Assembly: GCA_016212785.1 (NCBI GenBank)
Contig: JACRDW010000007.1
Coordinates: 1 to 6,934 of the forward strand
Direction of reading: 5' to 3'
Length of the DNA: 6,934 nucleotides
Source of the DNA: Methanobacteriota archaeon
Lineage (GTDB): Archaea; Hydrothermarchaeota; Hydrothermarchaeia; Hydrothermarchaeales; JACRDW01
Shown here one piece after another: positions 1 through 5,655 of this stretch (positions within the stretch are counted from its first letter, which is position 1; every line of letters begins with the position of its first letter). The translations under genes were made by a program, and so were the position numbers. The notes under the pieces are model-generated. The model was not told the origin of the DNA. It saw only the letters and a list, made by a program, of their open reading frames with translations, and did no database searches.

Positions 1-1
1 C

Positions 2-559
2 GGCATAACGATAATCCTTGGTCTGGGGGAGGGAATTGAGGATTTGCCTGCGCTATTTGAGCTCATCAGAAAATTATCTCTCGACAGGATAACTTTCTAT
101 TCTTTGAATCCGCAGGATGGCACGAGCTACGAAGATCAGCCGCCGCCTTCCTCGATATACCAGTCAGGAGTCATAGCGCTCACAAGATTGAATTTTCCTG
201 AAATAGAAATAATCGGAGGCACGTGGATAGACCAGCTGCCCAACATAGGTTTAATGCTCCTCGCAGGGGCAAACGGCATAACTAAATATCCTTTATTCAG
301 CATGTTTGGAAACAGATACGGAAAAAAAGTGGAGGAAGAAGTAAAGTTCGCAAACAGAAAGCTGCTCGGCACCTTCTCTGATTTGGATGTCCTCAGAGGC
401 ATTAAAAAACTGGGAAAAGAAAGAATGCCAAATTATGTGTGTAAAAAGAAGAAGCCCAAAATTACAGACGAAGCGGCTGAAAAAATTTCAGAAATGAAAA
501 AAGAGATAGATGCTGCGGTTGAAGAATACGTGAGTACTGCGGAGAGGCGGTTGCGCTAG
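2..559 (+). CDS. Biotin-synthase-like radical SAM protein, C-terminal part (5' end outside window)
   Basis: The frame is open from the first bases of the window, so the true start and the CxxxCxxC cluster motif lie upstream and cannot be checked. The visible 185 residues begin with GITIILGLGEGIED, which fits the Gly-rich SAM-binding strand of biotin-synthase-like enzymes (compare GGIIGMGE in BioB). Later come a strand ending in GGTW and the segment LMLLAGANGITKYPLFSM, which resemble the end of the TIM barrel and the BATS region of BioB, where the AGAN motif is typical. The tail (about the last 45 residues) is Lys/Glu-rich and helical and is not part of the BioB fold. It may belong to the archaeal biotin-synthase homologues, some of which act in lipoyl synthesis (LipS1/LipS2), but this window cannot decide the substrate. 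It stops at TAG 557-559. The family call is fairly sure; the specific function is open. Confidence 0.75.
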   Translation, partial: GITIILGLGEGIEDLPALFELIRKLSLDRITFYSLNPQDGTSYEDQPPPSSIYQSGVIALTRLNFPEIEIIGGTWIDQLPNIGLMLLAGANGITKYPLFSMFGNRYGKKVEEEVKFANRKLLGTFSDLDVLRGIKKLGKERMPNYVCKKKKPKITDEAAEKISEMKKEIDAAVEEYVSTAERRLR

Positions 560-738
560 CAAGATGGAGGTCTTTCAGATATAAACGAATTTTTGAGTCA
601 GGCGATAAGGGAGAGTTTGAGAGCGGAAGTTACATAGCTCTTATTCCGAGGTTGGTGCTCTTTAAACAAGATGACAACTACTTTTTAATCGAAGATGAAG
701 TCTTGGAGGCATGGCTAGAAAAATTATCGCCTTTTTAA
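523..738 (+). pseudogene. Startless coding-like open frame after the radical SAM gene
   Basis: A frame different from the radical SAM gene is open from just after a TGA at 520-522 to TAA at 736-738. It overlaps the end of that gene by 37 bases. The translation reads like real protein: an Arg/Phe-rich start (RWRSFRYKRIFESGDKGEF), a hydrophobic strand (SYIALIPRLVLF) and an acidic, Trp-containing end (FLIEDEVLEAWLEKLSPF). No ATG, GTG or TTG occurs in frame before the TTG-GTG pair at 652-657, which is too late to include the first half. Either this is the true C-terminus of the upstream protein displaced by a one-base frameshift between 523 and 559, or it is the remnant of another gene, or it begins at a rare start codon. 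I do not recognise the family. It could also be a chance open frame, although the composition argues against that. Confidence 0.4.
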
Positions 739-742
739 GGCG
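728..742 (-). terminator. Perfect 6-bp hairpin between converging genes, possible terminator
   Basis: CGCCTT (728-733) and AAGGCG (737-742) are perfect inverted arms around a 3-base loop. Read on the minus strand, the hairpin lies 22 bases past the stop of the PRC-barrel gene and is followed by ATAATTTTT, so it would suit as that gene's terminator. Archaeal termination relies mainly on T tracts, so the stem may be incidental. On the plus strand the hairpin covers the stop codon of the startless frame. Confidence 0.35.
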
Positions 743-764
743 CTAGTTCCGCTGCGCTTCACCA

Positions 765-1373
765 CTATTCAGCTTGAGACTTAACGATTATCGCACCATC
801 AGTTGCATCGACGTCGCTGAATTTTATTATCCTCCTGTTTTCCCCTCTAAGGACTGTAAAATCAGCAACGTTACCTTTGTCGTCCAGAAACACTGACTCC
901 ACCGTTCCCAGATATTCCCCGAGCTGGGTGTAAACCTCCCTGCCTACAAATTCGTGCCTGACTTTTCCCTCGGCTCTTTCCTCTTTTGCTATGAGCACCT
1001 CACCAGCTGCCGAGAGTTCCTCCCTGGGTAGAACTTCTTCTCTGCCTTCAAGCTCCAACTTCTCTGCCTTTCCCTCCTTGACTTCCACTCCCTTCACCCT
1101 GCCCATAAACTCCCCTGCTTCTGAGAATACCTTGAGCTCTGCGACGCCCCTGATTTTTGTGCCCAACAGCAAAAGAGCAACGCCGTTCAAAACTAAAATA
1201 GCCCCCGGAATAAAGAGCAAGTAGGTAAGCGTCTGGATTGCATCCATGGTAAATGGGGGAGGTACCGCCGAGGTAAATAAACCTGCTGTGGTAGAAGAAA
1301 ATTCAAGCGGAACTGAAAACGCAGCTGCGCCCACGCCGATGTTTATCAGCCCTATCAACTGAATTAATCTCAT
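765..1373 (-). CDS. Membrane-anchored protein with two PRC-barrel domains
   Basis: This is a 202-residue protein starting at ATG 1373-1371 and ending in TAG. Residues 2-22 and about 45-71 are hydrophobic and should form two membrane helices, separated by a short Ser/Thr/Pro-rich loop. The rest should be cytoplasmic. Residues about 76-130 (VAELKVFSEAGEFMGRVKGVEV and on) and about 141-199 (FVGREVYTQLGEYLGTVESV and on) each show the PRC-barrel pattern: a G-x-V/L-x-T/S start, then 'G-x-x-x-G-x-V', then a strand-rich end with an acidic 'D-V' near the close. PRC-barrels are small beta domains known from the photosynthetic reaction centre H subunit, from RimM, and from archaeal proteins that partner with SepF in cell division (CdpB). 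A role at the membrane as a protein-binding or scaffold factor is my inference. The gene is alone on its strand and its promoter faces that of the next gene. The domain call is good; the function is unknown. Confidence 0.75.
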   Translation of the reverse strand: MRLIQLIGLINIGVGAAAFSVPLEFSSTTAGLFTSAVPPPFTMDAIQTLTYLLFIPGAILVLNGVALLLLGTKIRGVAELKVFSEAGEFMGRVKGVEVKEGKAEKLELEGREEVLPREELSAAGEVLIAKEERAEGKVRHEFVGREVYTQLGEYLGTVESVFLDDKGNVADFTVLRGENRRIIKFSDVDATDGAIIVKSQAE

Positions 1374-1394
1374 CGCATTCCGTTATGCGCTGAA

Positions 1395-1402
1395 TATATA
1401 AA
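1395..1402 (-). promoter_or_regulatory. TATA box of the PRC-barrel gene (leaderless start)
   Basis: On the minus strand this reads TTTATATA, the textbook archaeal TATA box. Its centre is about 25 bases before the ATG at 1373, so transcription should begin at or next to the start codon. No Shine-Dalgarno sequence precedes the ATG, which agrees with a leaderless mRNA. Confidence 0.6.
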
Positions 1403-1404
1403 TA
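1395..1404 (+). promoter_or_regulatory. TATA-like box for the Cys4 membrane protein gene, shared with the divergent gene
   Basis: On the plus strand the same AT-rich patch reads TATATAAATA. A start of transcription about 25 bases on, near 1425, would leave a leader of roughly a dozen A-rich bases before ATG 1438 with no clear Shine-Dalgarno. The two divergent genes would then use one overlapping box, and their transcription may compete. Confidence 0.45.
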
Positions 1405-1437
1405 CTTTTTTAAGCAACCACGCAATAAATAAAAAAC

Positions 1438-1932
1438 ATGGTTTGGATTCGGGTCGCTGCGGTTTGGATACTCCTGCTAGTTCTGAGCGTTGCAATATAC
1501 AAGGTAGTCCAGAAGCTGGCTAGGAGATCGTATGCGAGAGCCTCGAGAGTTGAATATCCTGAGGATGTGGGGGGGGTAGAAGAACCAGCAGAGCAGCCGA
1601 TTAGAGAATGGAAGCAGCTGGAAGAACCGCAACCACAGGAAATCCTGCCAGAAAAGTTAGCAGAAGCAAAACCCTCTAAAAAGAAAAAAGAAATTCAAAA
1701 AAATCCCTTGCTCGAGTATATAGAAGATTGGAAAGAGCCTGAGGCAGCGCCAGCGGCTGTAAAACCTGTCATTAGAGAAAAAGCAACAGAAAAACCGAGG
1801 AGAGGCAAAGTTATCAGCCCGGCTAAGTATCCGGAATGCTTCGGAACAGATTACAAACTTGAGAAGTGCAAGAAAGACTGCGGCGTTGTGGAAGAGTGCA
1901 TCAAGGCCGTTGAGGTCTTGCAGAGGATGTAA
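1438..1932 (+). CDS. Membrane-anchored protein with C-terminal four-cysteine motif
   Basis: This is a 164-residue protein of no family I can name. Residues 2-25 (WIRVAAVWILLLVLSVAIYK) form one membrane helix followed by Lys/Arg (LARRS), so the remainder probably faces the cytoplasm. Residues about 40-128 are a low-complexity Glu/Pro/Lys/Ala linker. The last 38 residues form a compact motif with C134, C144, C148 and C154 (YPECFGT, then KLEKCKKDC, then VEECIKAVEV). The spacing C-x9-C-x3-C-x5-C and the Tyr-Pro-x-Cys-Phe-Gly lead resemble a short motif found at the ends of various archaeal and phage proteins. It may bind zinc or an iron-sulfur cluster, but that is inference. A run of eight G bases (1569-1576) sits in the linker region; the frame reads sensibly on both sides. 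The stop lies 2 bases before the GTPase start, so the two genes are very probably co-transcribed. Confidence 0.7.
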   Translation: MVWIRVAAVWILLLVLSVAIYKVVQKLARRSYARASRVEYPEDVGGVEEPAEQPIREWKQLEEPQPQEILPEKLAEAKPSKKKKEIQKNPLLEYIEDWKEPEAAPAAVKPVIREKATEKPRRGKVISPAKYPECFGTDYKLEKCKKDCGVVEECIKAVEVLQRM

Positions 1933-1934
1933 TT

Positions 1935-3131
1935 ATGGAAATAGGCGTCGTTGGCAAGCCTAACGTTGGCAAGTCAACTTTTTTCAACGCAGCCACGCTC
2001 GCCGGCGCAGAAGTAGCTTCCTATCCCTTTACGACAGTAAATCCGAACAGGGCGCTCGGATTTGTCAGGGTGCCTTGCGCTTGCAGAGAGCTTGGGGTAA
2101 CCTGCAATCCCAGAAACTCGAAATGCATCGCAAACGATAGGTTCATACCCGTGGAGCTTATAGATGTTGCCGGACTGGTACCGAAGGCGCACGAAGGCAG
2201 GGGTCTTGGAAATAAATTTTTAGACGAGCTTCGCAGGGCGAGCATGCTGATTCACGTCGTGGACGCAAGCGGGGGTACTGATGCAGAAGGAAATATCCTG
2301 CCTCCCGGCTCTCGCGACCCGCTCGAGGATGTTCGCTTTCTGGAAGAAGAAATCGAGCTCTGGTTTCTGAACATATTCAAGCGCAGCTGGGACAAGGTGT
2401 CGAGGAAGGTCCAGTACGAGGGCAAGGACTTCGTGAAGTACTTCGAGGAGATGTACGTCGGAATAGGATTTGAAGAGAAGCACATAACGCAGGCTGTTAG
2501 GGAGGCGGGAGTAAACACAGAGAAGCCGCACAGCTGGAGCGAGGAGCAGCTTTTCTCCTTTGTTAAATCTCTCAGGCAGGCTTCGAAGCCGATTATAATC
2601 GCTGCGAACAAGAGCGACGTAGATGCTGCGGAAGAAAACATTAAAAGAATGAGGGGAGAGCTGCAGTCGATTGTAATTCCGACAAGCTCGATGGGAGAAT
2701 ACGTCCTGCGCAAGCTCGCAGAGGAAGGAGCTGTTCGCTACCTTCCCGGAGACTCTGAATTCGAAACCATAAGCATAGAAAAAATCTCGGAGAAGCAGAA
2801 AGCAGCGCTGCGAATAATCGAAAGAAATGTATTCGCTCGCTTCGGCAACACGGGCGTGCAGCAGTGCATAAACGCAGCGATTTTTGACGTGCTGCAAAAA
2901 GTAGTCGTTTACCCGGTCGAGGACGAGGTTAAATTTTCTGACAAAAATGGAAATGTTTTACCGGATGCGTTTCTAATGGACAGGGGCGCAACCCCGAGAG
3001 ACCTTGCGTTCAAAATTCACACCGAGATAGGGGAAAGTTTCATCGGCGCATTAGATGCGAGAACAAGGCGAAAAATAGCAAGCGACAAGCCGCTGAACAA
3101 CGGCGATATCGTGAAGATACTTGTGCGGTAA
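1935..3131 (+). CDS. YchF/YGR210-type Obg-family GTPase with C-terminal TGS domain
   Basis: This 398-residue protein matches the archaeal branch of the YchF (COG0012) P-loop GTPases, close to MJ1332 and fungal YGR210. G1 is GKPNVGKST (residues 7-15), the switch I region holds PFTTVNPN (31-38), G3 is DVAG (77-80) followed by LVPKAHEGRGLGNKFLDELR, and G4 is NKSD (225-228). A TGS domain fills about 325-398 (VKFSDKNGNVLPDAF to GDIVKILVR). Bacterial YchF and OLA1 have NxxE at G4 and prefer ATP; the canonical NKxD here points to GTP. Four cysteines (C48, C50, C57, C64) after switch I are typical of the archaeal proteins and could bind metal. Family members associate with ribosomes and translation or stress control. 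ATG 1935 places the P-loop at the usual distance from the N-terminus, and GAGG at 1923-1926 precedes it. It follows the Cys4 membrane protein gene directly. Confidence 0.93.
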   Translation: MEIGVVGKPNVGKSTFFNAATLAGAEVASYPFTTVNPNRALGFVRVPCACRELGVTCNPRNSKCIANDRFIPVELIDVAGLVPKAHEGRGLGNKFLDELRRASMLIHVVDASGGTDAEGNILPPGSRDPLEDVRFLEEEIELWFLNIFKRSWDKVSRKVQYEGKDFVKYFEEMYVGIGFEEKHITQAVREAGVNTEKPHSWSEEQLFSFVKSLRQASKPIIIAANKSDVDAAEENIKRMRGELQSIVIPTSSMGEYVLRKLAEEGAVRYLPGDSEFETISIEKISEKQKAALRIIERNVFARFGNTGVQQCINAAIFDVLQKVVVYPVEDEVKFSDKNGNVLPDAFLMDRGATPRDLAFKIHTEIGESFIGALDARTRRKIASDKPLNNGDIVKILVR

Positions 3132-3141
3132 GATATATTAA
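3132..3141 (+). promoter_or_regulatory. TATA-like box of serA (probable leaderless start)
   Basis: The 33 bases between the GTPase stop and ATG 3165 hold GATATATTAA, centred about 26-28 bases before the ATG, which is right for a leaderless archaeal transcript. No strong Shine-Dalgarno is present (only GGAT at 3156-3159). This suggests that serA starts its own transcript rather than relying on read-through from the GTPase gene. Confidence 0.5.
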
Positions 3142-3164
3142 TAACTTTTGATATAGGATTTGCC

Positions 3165-4739
3165 ATGAAAATCTTGGTGGGCGATGCGCTGCACGAGGCA
3201 GGTATAGAGCTGCTCAGAAAAGTTGCGGACGTGGAGGTAGCGGCAGGGCTGAACGAAAAGCAGCTCATTGAGAAAATCAGAAGTGCTGATGCGCTTCTTG
3301 TGAGGAGTAAAACGAAGGTAACCAAGAACGTTATTCAGGCTGCTAAAAATTTGAAGGTTATCGGCAGGGCAGGTGTGGGAGTGGACAACATCGATTTGGA
3401 GGCAGCCACGAAGCGGGGCATCGTCGTCGTGAATGCCCCCGAGGCCTCCTCTATAACAGTTGCGGAGCACACGATTGGTTTAATGCTTGCGATGGCCAGG
3501 AAGATACCCTTTGCAGACGCTTCTTTAAAATCAGGGAAGTGGGAGAAGAAGAAGTTCGTGGGAATTGAGCTTCGTGGGAAGGTTTTAGGAGTTATAGGTC
3601 TCGGAAGAATCGGCACGCAGGTCGTGGCCAAGGCAAAGGCTTTTGGAATGCAAATTCTTGTTTACGACCCATACATTTCTGAAAAACTTGCCATGGATTT
3701 GGGAGTTAAAATTTCGGATTTAGACGAGGTAATAAAAAATTCTGATTTTATTACCCTGCACGTACCGCTGACCGAGCAAACGAAAAGGATGATCGGAAAG
3801 AAAGAAATTGAGAAGATGAAAAAGGGCGCTTTTATAATCAACTGCGCAAGGGGCGGCACAGTGGACGAAAAAGCTCTGTACGAGGGTTTGAAATCTGGAA
3901 AAATCGCCGGCGCTGCCCTCGATGTCTTCGAAAAGGAACCGCCGCTGGAAAGTCCTCTTCTAAAGCTGGAAAATATCGTAGTTACTCCGCATCTGGGTGC
4001 GAGTACAGAGGAAGCGCAGAGGTATGCGAGCGTTATAGCGTGCGAAGAGGTTATAAGGACGCTGAAAAACGAAGCGCCTCGCAACGTCGTAAATATGCCG
4101 GTGTTTTCTCAGGAAGTGCTTGAGAAATTAAGAGGCTACCTACCTCTTGCCGAAAGCCTGGGCAAATTTTCAATTCAGCTCCTGAAGGGCAGGATAAGCG
4201 ATGTTTCAATAACGTACTGCGGAAGGCTTCTGGAGGTCGAGGAGCTGAAAGTTTTAACAAACGCAGCGCTGAGGGGGCTTCTTTCGCCGATTCTCAGCGA
4301 GAGCGTGAATCTGCTGAATGCTCCAATAGTTGCGAAAAATAGAGGCGTCAGGGTAACCGAGGGGAGAAGAGAAGAGTCAGAGAAGTTCAGCAGCCTGATA
4401 ATCCTGAAAGTAAAAGCAGATGGAGAAGAAACTGAAGTCAGGGGGACTCTGCTTGGGGAAGAAGCCAAAATCGTGGGCATAGACGGCTACTCCCTGGATT
4501 TAGCTCCCAGGGGAGAAATTCTCCTGGTTAAACACGAGGACAGACCAGGGACGATTGGGAAGGTGGCGACTTCTCTTGGAAAGCGGAAGATAAATATAGC
4601 TACGATGCAGGTTGGGAGAAAAGAAGCAGGCGGTACTCAGCTTATGGTTCTCACGGTTGACCAGCAGATTTCGAAGGAAGTACTCCGCACCGTGAGCAAG
4701 ATAAAAGGGGTTAGAAGAGCTATGGCGGTGGAGTTATGA
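3165..4739 (+). CDS. serA: D-3-phosphoglycerate dehydrogenase
   Basis: The enzyme oxidises 3-phosphoglycerate to 3-phosphohydroxypyruvate with NAD, the first step of phosphorylated serine synthesis in the cytoplasm. At 524 residues it is the long form: substrate domain (about 1-97 and 288-310), NAD domain (98-287), an intervening regulatory domain (about 315-445) and a C-terminal ACT domain (about 452-524). The Rossmann motif is GLGRIG at 145-150 with D168 as the likely ribose-binding residue. The catalytic set is R229 (in NCARGG), E258 (in FEKEPP) and H276 (in VTPHLGAS), all present. The ACT domain has the HEDRPGTIGKV loop (457-467) and NIATMQVGR, as in serine-binding domains, so feedback inhibition by serine is likely. 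Its TGA overlaps the ATG of the first CBS gene by 4 bases (ATGA), a sign of translational coupling. The start fits both the N-terminal fold (MKILVGD) and the TATA spacing. Confidence 0.96.
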   Translation: MKILVGDALHEAGIELLRKVADVEVAAGLNEKQLIEKIRSADALLVRSKTKVTKNVIQAAKNLKVIGRAGVGVDNIDLEAATKRGIVVVNAPEASSITVAEHTIGLMLAMARKIPFADASLKSGKWEKKKFVGIELRGKVLGVIGLGRIGTQVVAKAKAFGMQILVYDPYISEKLAMDLGVKISDLDEVIKNSDFITLHVPLTEQTKRMIGKKEIEKMKKGAFIINCARGGTVDEKALYEGLKSGKIAGAALDVFEKEPPLESPLLKLENIVVTPHLGASTEEAQRYASVIACEEVIRTLKNEAPRNVVNMPVFSQEVLEKLRGYLPLAESLGKFSIQLLKGRISDVSITYCGRLLEVEELKVLTNAALRGLLSPILSESVNLLNAPIVAKNRGVRVTEGRREESEKFSSLIILKVKADGEETEVRGTLLGEEAKIVGIDGYSLDLAPRGEILLVKHEDRPGTIGKVATSLGKRKINIATMQVGRKEAGGTQLMVLTVDQQISKEVLRTVSKIKGVRRAMAVEL

Positions 4740-5149
4740 AAGTCAAGGATATGATGAGCAAGGGAGTAGTTACAGTAGACGAGAGTCTTTCTATCCGTGA
4801 AGTTGCCGGGGTAATGGCCAGATACGATATTTCAGGAGTGGCTGTTGTGGGTAAAGAAGGGTCTCTGGAAGGCACGATATCCAATAGGGACATAGTAGAG
4901 GCGATAGCAGAGGAAAAAAATATAGAGAAGCTGCGCGCAGGAGACCTTATGATACCCTGAACGATTACCATAGACCCCGAGGCGAGCATGGAGGAAGTCT
5001 CAGAACTCATGCACAGAGAAAGCGTGCACCGCCTGTTTGTGTGCGTTGAGGAGGAAATAAAGCCAGCCAGGATAGGTCCAAAGTACAGGCTTAAACCGGC
5101 AGGGGTAATAACTGCGAGCGATTTGGTGAAATATCTCGCCAGGAGCTGA
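4736..5149 (+). pseudogene. CBS-pair (Bateman) protein gene interrupted by an in-frame TGA
   Basis: From ATG 4736 the frame encodes one CBS repeat (VKDMMSKGVVTVDESLSIREV, ISGVAVV, ISNRDI) and the opening of the second (GDLMIP), then meets TGA at 4958-4960 (codon 75). In the same frame it goes on with TITIDPEASMEEVSELMHRE, VHRLFV and VITASDLVKYLARS to a normal TGA at 5147-5149. Counted through the TGA the gene is 137 codons long, exactly the length of the next gene, and the interrupted codon aligns with Thr78 of that protein (IMSTTIFTIDP against LMIP-stop-TITIDP). There is no other stop or frameshift, and the [S/T]xxD nucleotide-binding motifs (SNRD 49-52, TASD near the end) survive. It is therefore a very recent nonsense mutation (for example CGA to TGA), a sequence error, or programmed read-through. 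Without read-through a 74-residue single-CBS protein results. CBS pairs bind AMP, ATP or S-adenosylmethionine; the overlap with serA suggests a linked regulatory role. Confidence 0.75.
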
Positions 5150-5152
5150 GCT

Positions 5153-5566
5153 ATGTCGTTTCAGGATAGAAAAGTTAGAGAGCTCATGACAAAGGGAGTA
5201 ATCAATGTCCCAGAAGAGATGAGCATAAAGGAAGTTGCAGAGATAATGTCTTACTACAAGATTTCTGGAGTTATCGTCTTGGATAAAAATAAAAAACCAG
5301 CAGGAGTAATATCTGAAAGAAACATTATCAAAGCCTTGACGGAGGGTGTTAAACCTGGCACAGCCGCTAGAGAAATTATGAGCACTACAATTTTTACAAT
5401 AGACCCGGACGCAACGATTCGAGACGCTGCGAAGATTATCAAGGAGAATAGAATCCACAGGCTTTTTGTTTTTACAGGAGGGCGCGGCGTTACCAAGATA
5501 GACAAGCTACCAGAGGGCATAGTCAGCGTGAGCGACATAATCAAGGAGCTGGCGCTGACGAAGTGA
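5153..5566 (+). CDS. CBS-pair (Bateman) domain protein
   Basis: This is a 137-residue stand-alone CBS pair. Repeat 1 covers about residues 8-62 (VRELMTKGVINVPEEMSIKEV, ISGVIVL, GVISERNI) and repeat 2 about 72-133 (AREIMSTTIFTIDPDATIRDA, IHRLFVF, GIVSVSDII). The usual adenosine-binding SxxD is complete in repeat 2 (SVSD, ending at D128), but repeat 1 has SERN, with Asn in place of Asp. Such modules sense adenine nucleotides or S-adenosylmethionine and usually act by binding other proteins; no effector domain is attached here. The gene starts 3 bases after the end of the interrupted CBS gene, with GGAG at 5142-5145 as a likely ribosome site. The two are tandem paralogues, but their DNA has diverged clearly, so the duplication is old. 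Both follow serA in what looks like one operon. The domain call is sure; the target is unknown. Confidence 0.9.
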   Translation: MSFQDRKVRELMTKGVINVPEEMSIKEVAEIMSYYKISGVIVLDKNKKPAGVISERNIIKALTEGVKPGTAAREIMSTTIFTIDPDATIRDAAKIIKENRIHRLFVFTGGRGVTKIDKLPEGIVSVSDIIKELALTK

Positions 5567-5586
5567 ACTTACCCCAAGACCGCTTC

Positions 5587-5630
5587 TAAAATATATATCC
5601 ATGTTAAGAAAGCAGGCTTAATTTATAATA
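5587..5630 (+). promoter_or_regulatory. AT-rich promoter region of the HdrD-like gene with two candidate TATA boxes
   Basis: Two boxes can be seen: TAAAATATATAT at 5587-5598, which would start transcription near 5620 and leave a leader containing the ribosome site, and ATTTATAATA at 5621-5630, which would start near 5652, almost leaderless. I favour the first because a good Shine-Dalgarno follows. Between them lies the inverted repeat TTAAG-N8-CTTAA (5604-5621), which could be an operator. The 89-base gap separates this unit from the serA-CBS operon. Confidence 0.45.
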
Positions 5631-5643
5631 ATTGATAATGATA

Positions 5644-5650
5644 AAAGGTG
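5644..5650 (+). promoter_or_regulatory. Ribosome binding site deciding the start of the HdrD-like gene
   Basis: AAAGGTG ends 5 bases before ATG 5656, ideal spacing for the archaeal anti-Shine-Dalgarno. The frame also has TTG 5632 and ATG 5638 upstream, but these have no such site ahead of them, and the residues they add (MIMIKGVE) are not needed for the fold. I therefore take 5656 as the start. Confidence 0.6.
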
Positions 5651-5655
5651 TGGAA

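Noticed and set aside
557..637. Continuation of the radical SAM frame past its TAG as a pyrrolysine-type read-through
   Set aside because: It would add only about 25 residues before another TAG at 635-637, and the alternative frame in the same bases looks more protein-like. There is no sign of pyrrolysine genes.
2220..2897. Long open frame on the minus strand within the GTPase gene
   Set aside because: It lies wholly opposite a gene with complete GTPase motifs, has no recognisable domain, and arises from the codon bias of the plus-strand gene.
3662..4084. Open frame on the minus strand within serA
   Set aside because: It is Ser/Phe-rich and composition-driven, opposite the conserved NAD domain and catalytic residues of serA.
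4958..4960. Selenocysteine at the in-frame TGA of the first CBS gene
   Set aside because: The paralogue has Thr at this site, CBS domains have no known selenocysteine role, and no redox motif surrounds the codon. Selenocysteine use is also limited to few archaeal groups.
4988..5149. Second half of the interrupted CBS gene as an independent gene from ATG 4988
   Set aside because: It would lack the first strand of the CBS fold and has no ribosome site; the frame is better explained as one interrupted gene.
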